Shown here one piece after another: positions 12,687-19,201 of a DNA stretch of 29,712 nt (position 1 is the first letter of the stretch; each line of letters starts with the position of its first letter). The stretch is from assembly GCF_934277605.1 (NCBI RefSeq), contig NZ_CAKQVD010000020.1, positions 1 through 29,712 on the forward strand. The letters run 5' to 3'. Under the pieces are notes generated by a model that was not told where the DNA came from, made no database searches, and saw only the letters and a list, made by a program, of their open reading frames with translations. This stretch comes from an uncultured Anaerotignum sp. (lineage in GTDB: Bacteria > Bacillota > Clostridia > Lachnospirales > Anaerotignaceae). The position numbers and the translations under genes are program-made.

Positions 12687-13088
12687 TTATCTCTCCACGC
12701 CTGCCTCACGTAGCTCCCTTTCCAAAAGCAATGCCGCATCCTTCACGCAGTCATTGCAGGAGCGTTTCACAATTCCGTCGCTCATGCCCTTCAGCTCCTT
12801 ACAAATGATGGTGCCATTTTGCTCCTGAAAGGCGGAAAGCATATTCTTAGAGCCACGCATGGTTTTCTGCGGGTTTTTATGAATCATGCCCAAGGTATTC
12901 ACCGCTCCGATTAACGCACCGCAGACAGCCTCCATGCTGCCGCCAATGCCTGCCGCAAAGCCTTGGTTCAGGTTTTTTGCGGTATCCTCATCCATACCTG
13001 CCAAATCGCAATAGGTACACGCCACCGCCTGTGCACAGTTATAGCCGCACATTTTTTTGTTCACTGCTTCTTCTGCTCTTGATTCCAT
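12687..13088 (-). CDS. C_GCAxxG_C_C family redox-type protein
   Basis: A 133-aa soluble protein with eight cysteines (14, 18, 24, 27, 56, 96, 111, 114). The family pattern is visible: GYNCAQAV near the front, GIGGSMEAVCGALIGAV in the middle, CKELKG and CNDCVKDAA near the end. The biochemical role is unsettled; the spaced cysteines suggest metal, Fe-S or disulfide chemistry. It is the last gene of a minus-strand operon: its ribosome site (GAGGAG) is inside the end of the NapH-like gene and only three bases separate the NapH stop from its ATG. Co-transcription with two Fe-S proteins supports a redox role. Confidence 0.88.
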   Translation of the reverse strand: MESRAEEAVNKKMCGYNCAQAVACTYCDLAGMDEDTAKNLNQGFAAGIGGSMEAVCGALIGAVNTLGMIHKNPQKTMRGSKNMLSAFQEQNGTIICKELKGMSDGIVKRSCNDCVKDAALLLERELREAGVER

Positions 13089-13091
13089 TCT

Positions 13092-13673
13092 TTACTCCTC
13101 TTTTCTGTTCTTCCATTGGCAAATGCCCTGTGTCATCGTTCCCATCGGGCAAAAGCTGCACCAAGACCGTGGCTTATACAGCACCATCACAATCAGCCCC
13201 AGCAGTGCAGAGGTCAGCATCAGGCTATAAAAGCCAAAGCTGAACCTTGCCACCCAATCCGGAACCGTACCCGCCTGATACGCCCAGCCCCAAGGCACCC
13301 GTATGCTCCAAAAAAGCTGAATGGCCTCCTTCAAGGAGGCGGCTCCGCTTGCCACCAGCCATGTCTGAAACAGCATGTTCCCAAACATCAGCAAAAAGAA
13401 AACCAAAAAGCCATAGCGGAACCCCTTTGATGACATCCATCTCGGTGTCGGGCGATTGCCAAAAAATCTTGTCCTTTTTCCAAGAACGGTAAACAGCTGT
13501 CCCCGTCCGCAATATCTGTTGCAAAAATGCTTATTACCGCCAATCACCGCAAACAGCAGGGGCAGGATAAAATCAATCATCCCAAGCCATGCAAACAGAA
13601 TATTGAAAAAGCCCAAGCAAAAATAAATCATTGCCCAAATCCATAAATAATCATACCAATGCTTCTCATTCAT
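13092..13673 (-). CDS. NapH-like membrane Fe-S protein
   Basis: A 193-aa membrane protein with about five hydrophobic segments (near 9-45, 85-108, 143-166). Two cysteine motifs facing the cytoplasm, FCNRYCGRGQLF (C51, C55) and WCSFCPMGTMTQGIC (C172, C175, C185), match the CxxxCxxG / CxxCPxG clusters of NapH/YccM/RdxA-type electron carriers. Unlike many NapH proteins it has no ferredoxin domain of its own; a separate 8-cysteine ferredoxin gene lies directly upstream and overlaps it by eight bases (13666-13673), so the two probably form a split electron-transfer unit between the cytoplasm and the membrane. The partner molecule is unknown. Confidence 0.82.
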   Translation of the reverse strand: MNEKHWYDYLWIWAMIYFCLGFFNILFAWLGMIDFILPLLFAVIGGNKHFCNRYCGRGQLFTVLGKRTRFFGNRPTPRWMSSKGFRYGFLVFFLLMFGNMLFQTWLVASGAASLKEAIQLFWSIRVPWGWAYQAGTVPDWVARFSFGFYSLMLTSALLGLIVMVLYKPRSWCSFCPMGTMTQGICQWKNRKEE

Positions 13674-13875
13674 ACAAGCTCTCCCTCTTTACCAATGCAA
13701 TGCTGCCCGCCGGGCAAACCGCCATACATCTGCCACAGCCCACGCAGGCCGCTTCGTCTATCCTTGCATAACAGCCTCTCCAAATTTCGATTGCCTTGCG
13801 TGGACATTCCTTCACGCAGGCACCGCAGGAGACACATCTGCCCTTCTGTGCAGCTGCATATTGTTTTGATTTCAT
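13666..13875 (-). CDS. 2[4Fe-4S] ferredoxin (69 aa)
   Basis: A small cytoplasmic electron carrier with two classic CxxCxxCxxxCP motifs: C14, C17, C20, C24 and C44, C47, C50, C54. An extra cysteine, C35, lies between them. GAGGAG precedes the ATG. It is the first gene of the minus-strand operon ferredoxin, NapH-like protein, C_GCAxxG_C_C protein, and overlaps the second by eight bases. A Crp/Fnr-type dyad sits in its promoter, directly after the end of the regulator gene. Likely role: passing electrons to or from the NapH-like membrane protein. Confidence 0.9.
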   Translation of the reverse strand: MKSKQYAAAQKGRCVSCGACVKECPRKAIEIWRGCYARIDEAACVGCGRCMAVCPAGSIALVKRESLYE

Positions 13876-13902
13876 GCCGACTCCTCTTTTCCTTTTTTAT
13901 CT

Positions 13903-13944
13903 ATCCTATCAGAATCAGAGGCGCTTGTATGTAACTAAGTCACA
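13903..13944 (-). promoter_or_regulatory. Crp/Fnr-type operator and promoter of the Fe-S operon
   Basis: The dyad TGTAACTAAGTCACA (13930-13944; TGTGACTTAGTTACA on the minus strand) is followed by an extended -10 TGATAGGAT (TAGGAT at 13903-13908). There is no -35 match. The dyad centre is about 41 bases before the predicted transcript start, the standard place for a class II activator of this family. Confidence 0.65.
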
Positions 13945-14598
13945 TTAAAGAAATGTTTTCAGCCTTTCCCGATCTGTAATCACAATCTGCCCACGCCCAA
14001 GCGCAATGGCCTTATGCTCCGCAAGATATTTCAGCACCCGTGTAACCACCTCTCTGGCACTGCCGATATAGCGGGCAATTTCATCATGCGTAAGCCGCAA
14101 GCAGGTTCGTTTGCTGCGAACAGCCTCCTCCCATAAAAATGCAGCAACCCTTTGGTCGATTTTTTTAAACAAAATCTGCTGCATGGTCCACATCACCGCA
14201 GAAAAGCGTTCTGCCGCCGTCTGATAAAGGTATAACGCCACATAGGGATTCTTCTGCAAAATTTGATTCACTGCCGCAGAGGGCAGCACAAGCACCTCCG
14301 TTTCCTCGGTTGCCTCAATCACCACATCAAAGGCGATGGAATCCATCAGGCAGGAAACGGACAGCACGCAGACCTCTCCGCCATATACCCGAAAAAGCGT
14401 AACCTCACGCCCCTCCTCAGAAACAATATAAACCCTAAGCTGACCGGACAGCACCGATAATAAGCCCTTGCAGTTTTCCTCCGAACGATACAAGCGCATA
14501 CCCTTTGCATATTTTTCCCGCAGGCAAGCCCTTTGTATCGCTTCCCTTTCCAAAAGAGATAAATCCTTCCAAAAGGGGTATAATTTATCATAATCCAT
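13945..14598 (-). CDS. Crp/Fnr-family transcriptional regulator
   Basis: A 217-aa regulator. The N-terminal cyclic-nucleotide-binding-like barrel (about 15-115) is followed by a dimer helix and a winged helix-turn-helix (LTHDEIARYIGSAREVVTRVLKYL, 169-192). The recognition helix carries R182, E183 and R187, the arrangement that in Crp reads TGTGA half-sites, and such a half-site lies in the dyad directly after its stop. Cysteines at 25, 43, 77 and 83 do not form the FNR N-terminal cluster pattern, so the signal (redox, heme, NO or other) is open. The next three genes are Fe-S or cysteine-rich proteins, its likely targets. The ribosome site is weak. Confidence 0.9.
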   Translation of the reverse strand: MDYDKLYPFWKDLSLLEREAIQRACLREKYAKGMRLYRSEENCKGLLSVLSGQLRVYIVSEEGREVTLFRVYGGEVCVLSVSCLMDSIAFDVVIEATEETEVLVLPSAAVNQILQKNPYVALYLYQTAAERFSAVMWTMQQILFKKIDQRVAAFLWEEAVRSKRTCLRLTHDEIARYIGSAREVVTRVLKYLAEHKAIALGRGQIVITDRERLKTFL

Positions 14599-14783
14599 TT
14601 TGATTTTCTTCCGCTCCCTTTCCTTTTTTCTTCCGCTTCATTCAATCATAGGGTATGTCAAGCAAGCCCATTTGTCAATAGAGGACGCAGGCAGGTACTC
14701 TGTATACAAACGTGCGAAATCGGCGAAAATCCCTCCAAAAAACCGACGAAATCAACAAAAAGTCAAAAATCCGCAAAGATTCC

Positions 14784-14812
14784 TTGAATAGACGGCTTTT
14801 TAGTGTTAAAAT
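14784..14812 (+). promoter_or_regulatory. Promoter of the IMP dehydrogenase gene
   Basis: -35 TTGAAT, 17 bases, -10 TAAAAT with extended TGT. The leader is about 70 bases. I looked for a purine riboswitch or a PurR box in it and saw neither. The rest of the 290-base gap (14599-14783) holds a possible weak regulator promoter (TTGACA near 14671) and nothing else recognisable. Confidence 0.7.
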
Positions 14813-14888
14813 CATTTTCAACATATTAAATACAATTCAGAATGGCGTACTATATATCAAAAAAACAATCATAGGAGGAGAACGAAAA

Positions 14889-16391
14889 ATGGCAACTTAT
14901 TTCACAGAACCATCCAGAACCTTCAGCGAATTTCTGCTGGTACCCGGCTATTCTTCCAAGCAATGTATGGTGGATAACGTAAGCCTCAAAACACCCGTTG
15001 TAAAATTTAAAAAAGGCGAAGAACCTGCCCTCACAATGAATATCCCCTTGGTATCCGCAGTCATGCAGGCAGTATCCGATGATAAAATGGCAGTGGCTCT
15101 GGCGAAAGAAGGCGGCATCTCCTTTATTTTCGGCTCTCAGCCCATCGAAAGTCAGGCGGCTATGGTGGCAAGAGCAAAATCCTATAAGGCAGGCTTTGTA
15201 ATCAGCGATTCCAACATCAGCCCCGAAAGCACACTGAACGATATTCTTGCGCTGAAGGCAAGAACCGGCCATTCCACCGTTGCGGTTACCACAGACGGCA
15301 CCGCACAGGGCAAGCTGGTTGGTCTGGTAACCAGCAGAGACTACCGTGTCAGCCGTATGGAAGGCACAGAGCAGGTTAAGGATTTTATGACACCCATGGA
15401 TCAGCTCATTTGGGCACCCTCCGGCACAACACTGAAGGAAGCAAACAACATCATCTGGGATAACAAAATCAATCAGCTGCCTATCGTGGATGCGGAAGGC
15501 AGATTAGAATATATGGTATTCCGTAAGGATTATGACAACCATAAGGAAAATAAGGACGAGCTTTTGGACTCCAGCAAGCGTTATGTTGTCGGCGCAGGCA
15601 TTAACACAAGAGACTTCAAGGAAAGAGTACCCGCCTTGGTTGAGGCAGGCGTTGATATTCTTTGCATTGACTCCTCCGAGGGTTACAGCGAATGGCAGAA
15701 GGATACACTCGAATGGATTCGTGAAACCTATGGCGACTCCGTAAAGGTTGGCGCAGGCAACGTAGTGGATGCAGAGGGCTTCCGTTTCCTGGCAGACTGC
15801 GGCGCAGACTTTGTAAAAATCGGTATCGGCGGCGGTTCTATCTGCATTACCCGTGAGCAGAAGGGTATTGGCCGTGGACAGGCCTCTGCTGTCATCGAGG
15901 TTGCAAAGGCAAGAGATGATTACTACAAGGAAACCGGTATTTATATCCCCATCTGTTCCGACGGCGGCATTGTTTATGATTACCACATGACACTGGCACT
16001 GGCAATGGGCGCAGATTTCATCATGCTGGGCAGATATTTCGCACGCTTTGATGAATCCCCCACAAACAAGGTAAACATCAACGGCTCCTATATGAAGGAA
16101 TACTGGGGCGAAGGCTCCGCAAGAGCAAGAAACTGGCAGAGATACGACATGGGCGGCGATGCAAAGCTTTCCTTTGAGGAAGGCGTTGATTCCTATGTTC
16201 CCTATGCAGGCAGCCTGCATGATAACGTAGGCCTTTCTCTGAAAAAGGTAAAATCCACCATGTGCAACTGCGGTGTGCTTTCCATCCCCGAATTGCAGCA
16301 AAATGCAAAGCTCACTGTCATTTCCACAACCTCTTTGGTAGAGGGCGGCGCACACGATGTACTTCTGAAGGACAGTGCACAAATCAAATAA
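14889..16391 (+). CDS. guaB: IMP dehydrogenase, Tritrichomonas-type
   Basis: A 500-aa cytoplasmic enzyme that oxidises IMP to XMP with NAD+, the first step to GMP. The catalytic barrel is interrupted by a CBS pair (about 105-220). The catalytic loop reads GGGSICITREQKGIGRG with C319, and the flap residues R418-Y419 are in NWQRYD. By memory, these numbers and long stretches (ISFIFGSQ, NWQRYD, STMCNCG) are the same as in the protozoan Tritrichomonas foetus enzyme, whose gene is thought to be of bacterial origin; the usual bacterial GuaB has GPGSICTTR. The start is the ATG at 14889 with AGGAGG upstream; the longer open frame lacks support. Confidence 0.95.
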   Translation: MATYFTEPSRTFSEFLLVPGYSSKQCMVDNVSLKTPVVKFKKGEEPALTMNIPLVSAVMQAVSDDKMAVALAKEGGISFIFGSQPIESQAAMVARAKSYKAGFVISDSNISPESTLNDILALKARTGHSTVAVTTDGTAQGKLVGLVTSRDYRVSRMEGTEQVKDFMTPMDQLIWAPSGTTLKEANNIIWDNKINQLPIVDAEGRLEYMVFRKDYDNHKENKDELLDSSKRYVVGAGINTRDFKERVPALVEAGVDILCIDSSEGYSEWQKDTLEWIRETYGDSVKVGAGNVVDAEGFRFLADCGADFVKIGIGGGSICITREQKGIGRGQASAVIEVAKARDDYYKETGIYIPICSDGGIVYDYHMTLALAMGADFIMLGRYFARFDESPTNKVNINGSYMKEYWGEGSARARNWQRYDMGGDAKLSFEEGVDSYVPYAGSLHDNVGLSLKKVKSTMCNCGVLSIPELQQNAKLTVISTTSLVEGGAHDVLLKDSAQIK

Positions 16392-16434
16392 AACGGATTT
16401 TGAGACAAAAACCCAAGCTATATTGCATAAATTG

Positions 16435-16465
16435 CCCCGAATTCTCATGGATTCGGGGTTTATTT
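16435..16465 (+). terminator. Terminator after guaB
   Basis: CCCCGAAT / ATTCGGGG stem, 8-base loop, then TTTATTT. Confidence 0.88.
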
Positions 16466-16506
16466 CTTCCATTTTGCCAATTATCCCGAAACTTTGCCGA
16501 ATTGGC

Positions 16507-16535
16507 TTGACAGAAGATTTTATTTCACATAAAAT
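16507..16535 (+). promoter_or_regulatory. Promoter of the MATE gene
   Basis: Consensus -35 TTGACA and -10 TAAAAT with a 17-base spacer; transcript start predicted near 16542. Confidence 0.78.
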
Positions 16536-16546
16536 AGAGATAGTTA

Positions 16547-16587
16547 GTTTGCGAATGATTTTCATTCAGCAAACTCTTTTTTTGCTG
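16547..16587 (+). promoter_or_regulatory. Hairpin / Fur-box-like element in the MATE leader
   Basis: At 16547-16574 a 12-bp stem (GTTTGC GAATGA / TCATTC A GCAAAC, one bulged A, 3-base loop) is followed by seven T (16577-16583), as in a terminator. A second stem, CAGCAAA / TTTGCTG (16567-16587), would compete with it. The core AATGATTTTCATT differs from the Fur-box core AATGATAATCATT at two central positions. So it may be an attenuator, an iron-repressor site just after the transcript start, or both. Confidence 0.5.
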
Positions 16588-16632
16588 AAAAACACAATTT
16601 ATGTGTAAAAAACAAAGGAGGAAAAACGAAAA

Positions 16633-18000
16633 ATGGAAAATAACAAAATGGGCGTTATGCCCGTCAATAAGCTATTGATTTCCATGGCATTGCCCATGAT
16701 GATTTCTATGCTGGTGCAGGCGTTATATAACATCGTTGACAGTATGTTCGTTGCACAAATCAGCGAAAATGCCTTAACAGCGGTTTCTCTTGCATTTCCT
16801 GCGCAAAACCTGATGATTGCCATTGGCACAGGCACCGGTGTCGGTATCAATGCACTGGTTTCCCGCTCCTTAGGGGAAAGAAACCAGGAGCGTGCCAATT
16901 TGATTGCCAACAACGGCTTGGCGTTATATGTCATCAGCGGGATTCTCTTTGCGATTTTCGGTCTGCTGGGCAGCAATCTTTTCTTCCGTGCGCAAACAGA
17001 TGATCCCGAAATTGTGCGTCTGGGTACGGAATATTTGCGTATCTGCTGTCTGCTTTCCACAGCAATCTTTTTGCAGTTTGGCTTTGAGCGTATCCTGCAG
17101 GCAACCGGCAGAACCTTCTATACCATGCTGACACAGGGCTTGGGTGCCATTGTGAATATCATTATGGACCCCATTTTGATTTTCGGCCTGTTCGGCGCAC
17201 CAAGGCTTGGGGTGCGTGGTGCGGCTATCGCAACTGTGTTCGGGCAGATTTGTGCGGCATCTCTGGCGTGCTTCTTTAATAAAAAGAAAAACGATGACAT
17301 CGTCATCAATCCAAAGAAATATCATTTGCAGGCACACGCAGTCAAGAGCATTTATGCCATCGGGATTCCTTCCATCTGTATGGCATCCATCGGCTCTATT
17401 ATGACCTTCGGCATGAATAAGATTTTGATTGGCTTCACCTCAACCGCAGCAGCCGTATTCGGCGTATACTTCAAGCTGCAAAGCTTCATCTTCATGCCTG
17501 TATTCGGCCTGAACAACGGCATGGTGCCAATCATCGGCTTCAACTACGGCGCAAGAAAGCCCGACCGTCTGATGAAAACCATGCGCCTTGCGGTGACCTA
17601 TGCCGTTTCCATTATGATTATCGGCATGATTCTTTTCTGGGCCTTCACACCGCAGCTTTTGGCAATCTTCAATGCCTCTGCGCAAATGCTTTCCATCGGG
17701 GTTCCCGCCCTGCGTATCATCAGCCTTTCCTTCCTTCTGGCAGGCTTTGATATTATCATTATCTCTGTTATGCAGGCCTTGGGGCATGGCGTGATCAGCT
17801 TGATTATCTCCATGATGCGTCAGCTTGTGGTGCTGCTGCCTGCTGCCTTCATCTTTTCTAAAATCTGGGGCTTGGGCGCTGTGTGGATTGCCTTCCCTCT
17901 GGCAGAATGTGTTGCCCTCTGTGTTACCCTTCTGTTCTGGCGCAAAGTACACCGCAACGAAATTCAGCCCATTTTTGATGAAGTGGCAAATAAAGCTTAA
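16633..18000 (+). CDS. MATE-family multidrug exporter
   Basis: A 455-aa inner-membrane protein with about 12 hydrophobic segments, the normal size for MATE exporters, which expel cationic drugs or metabolites using sodium or proton gradients. Family signs are the N-terminal LISMALPMMISMLVQALYN region with VDSMFVAQ (about 37-44), and the matching second half with PVFGLNNGMVPIIGFNYGA (about 294-312). The ATG follows AAAGGAGG by ten bases. It stands alone between two terminators. Its unusual leader suggests control by attenuation or by an iron-type repressor. Substrate unknown. Confidence 0.92.
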   Translation: MENNKMGVMPVNKLLISMALPMMISMLVQALYNIVDSMFVAQISENALTAVSLAFPAQNLMIAIGTGTGVGINALVSRSLGERNQERANLIANNGLALYVISGILFAIFGLLGSNLFFRAQTDDPEIVRLGTEYLRICCLLSTAIFLQFGFERILQATGRTFYTMLTQGLGAIVNIIMDPILIFGLFGAPRLGVRGAAIATVFGQICAASLACFFNKKKNDDIVINPKKYHLQAHAVKSIYAIGIPSICMASIGSIMTFGMNKILIGFTSTAAAVFGVYFKLQSFIFMPVFGLNNGMVPIIGFNYGARKPDRLMKTMRLAVTYAVSIMIIGMILFWAFTPQLLAIFNASAQMLSIGVPALRIISLSFLLAGFDIIIISVMQALGHGVISLIISMMRQLVVLLPAAFIFSKIWGLGAVWIAFPLAECVALCVTLLFWRKVHRNEIQPIFDEVANKA

Positions 18001-18010
18001 CACGACAATC

Positions 18011-18050
18011 AAAAAACACCAAACCGACAAAATCGGTTTGGTGTTTTTTT
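18011..18050. terminator. Bidirectional terminator
   Basis: A 17-bp perfect stem beginning AAAAAACACCAAACCGA with a 5-base loop and T-runs on both sides, between the converging MATE and ddh genes. Confidence 0.95.
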
Positions 18051-18064
18051 CTGCTTTCTGTTTC

Positions 18065-19051
18065 TTACAAGAGATTCTTTCTCAGCTCCTCTGCGGAGAG
18101 GGGAGAAAGATATGCAGGTGCAACATCAAATACGGTTTTGGCACCTGTCACACCCTCCTGTGCCATTTTATATGCCGCTCTTGCATAAGCAACAATGACA
18201 CTGGATGTAAATTCGGGGTTGGAGCCAAGCTTCAAGGAATATTCAATCATCTGCTTGGTATCTGCGCCTGTTTTGCCTGTGCGGATAACAAAGCCGCCAT
18301 GCGGAATACCGCTGTGGTCACGATCCAGCTCCTCCTGAGAGATGAAGTGAACGGTTGTGTCATAGTCTGCAAAATAGTTGGGCATGGTTTTGATTTCGTT
18401 TTCGATACGAGCCAAATCTGCCCCCTCCTCAGCAACCACGTAGCATTCTCTGGTATGCTTTTCTCTTGTGGTCAGCTCAGGGTTTTCGCCGGCTCTGACT
18501 CTTTCCAATGCGGCAGGCACGGGAACGGTATACTGCTTGCCGTCCTTTACGCCCGCAATACGTCTGATGGCATCGGAATGGCCTTGGCTCACCCCTCTGC
18601 CCCAGAAGGTATAATCCTTTCCTTCGGGCAAAATGCAGCCGCCCAGCAATCTTTGCAGGCTGAACATACCGGGGTCCCAGCCGACAGAAATGAAGGCAAC
18701 ATGGCCGCCCTGCTTTGCTGCGGCATCTACGTTTGCAAAATGCTCGGGGATTTTTGCATGTGTATCAAAGCTGTCCACAATGTTGAAATATTTTGCATAT
18801 TCGGGGCTCTGTACGGGCAGATCGGTTGCACTGCCGCCGCAGAGAATCATCACATCAATGTCATCCTTTTTGCTGACTGCATCCTTTACGTTATATACGG
18901 GTACCTCAGGGCTCTGGGTTTTCAGTGCCTCCGGCGCTCTTCTGGTGAAGAATGCCGCCAGCTCCATATCCGGATTCTGTCTGACTGCCAGCTCAACGCC
19001 CTTCCCCAAGTTCCCGTAGCCTAAAATACCAATTCTGATTTTTCCTGCCAT
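18065..19051 (-). CDS. ddh: meso-Diaminopimelate dehydrogenase
   Basis: A 328-aa NADPH enzyme that makes meso-diaminopimelate directly from tetrahydrodipicolinate, ammonia and NADPH, a one-step route for lysine and peptidoglycan. The Rossmann motif GILGYGNLGKG is at about residues 8-18. The substrate region includes FDTHAKIP, SVGWDPGMFSLQRL, FWGRGVSQGHSDAIRRI and HGGFVIRTG, all typical of Ddh. The ATG at 19051 is favoured because AAGGG lies nine bases upstream; an ATG three codons earlier sits on that site. The gene stands alone. No lysine riboswitch is visible upstream. Confidence 0.95.
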   Translation of the reverse strand: MAGKIRIGILGYGNLGKGVELAVRQNPDMELAAFFTRRAPEALKTQSPEVPVYNVKDAVSKKDDIDVMILCGGSATDLPVQSPEYAKYFNIVDSFDTHAKIPEHFANVDAAAKQGGHVAFISVGWDPGMFSLQRLLGGCILPEGKDYTFWGRGVSQGHSDAIRRIAGVKDGKQYTVPVPAALERVRAGENPELTTREKHTRECYVVAEEGADLARIENEIKTMPNYFADYDTTVHFISQEELDRDHSGIPHGGFVIRTGKTGADTKQMIEYSLKLGSNPEFTSSVIVAYARAAYKMAQEGVTGAKTVFDVAPAYLSPLSAEELRKNLL

Positions 19052-19110
19052 ATTTATCATCCCTTTTCTTTAGAATATACTATCATACCTTGATTTGATT
19101 CATTTTTTTG

Positions 19111-19139
19111 AGTATAGCACAAGAAACAGCAGAAGAAAA
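19111..19139 (-). promoter_or_regulatory. Possible extended -10 promoter of ddh
   Basis: TGCTATACT (extended -10) on the minus strand about 60 bases before the ATG, with only a weak -35 (TTTTCT). A second possible -10, TATGAT, lies nearer the gene at about 19080-19085. Confidence 0.4.
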
Positions 19140-19201
19140 TATTTTCCCAGTAAAAAAATAGAAAATCCATTTTTTCTTGAAGGAAGGGGTATCACGGCTG
19201 C

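Noticed and set aside
14813..14888. Purine riboswitch or PurR box upstream of IMP dehydrogenase
   Set aside because: None of the conserved purine aptamer sequences or a PurR box could be found in the 70-base leader.
17825..19024. A 399-codon plus-strand ORF opposite ddh
   Set aside because: It is a shadow of ddh and the MATE 3' end: cysteine-rich nonsense, no ribosome site, and it runs through a strong bidirectional terminator.
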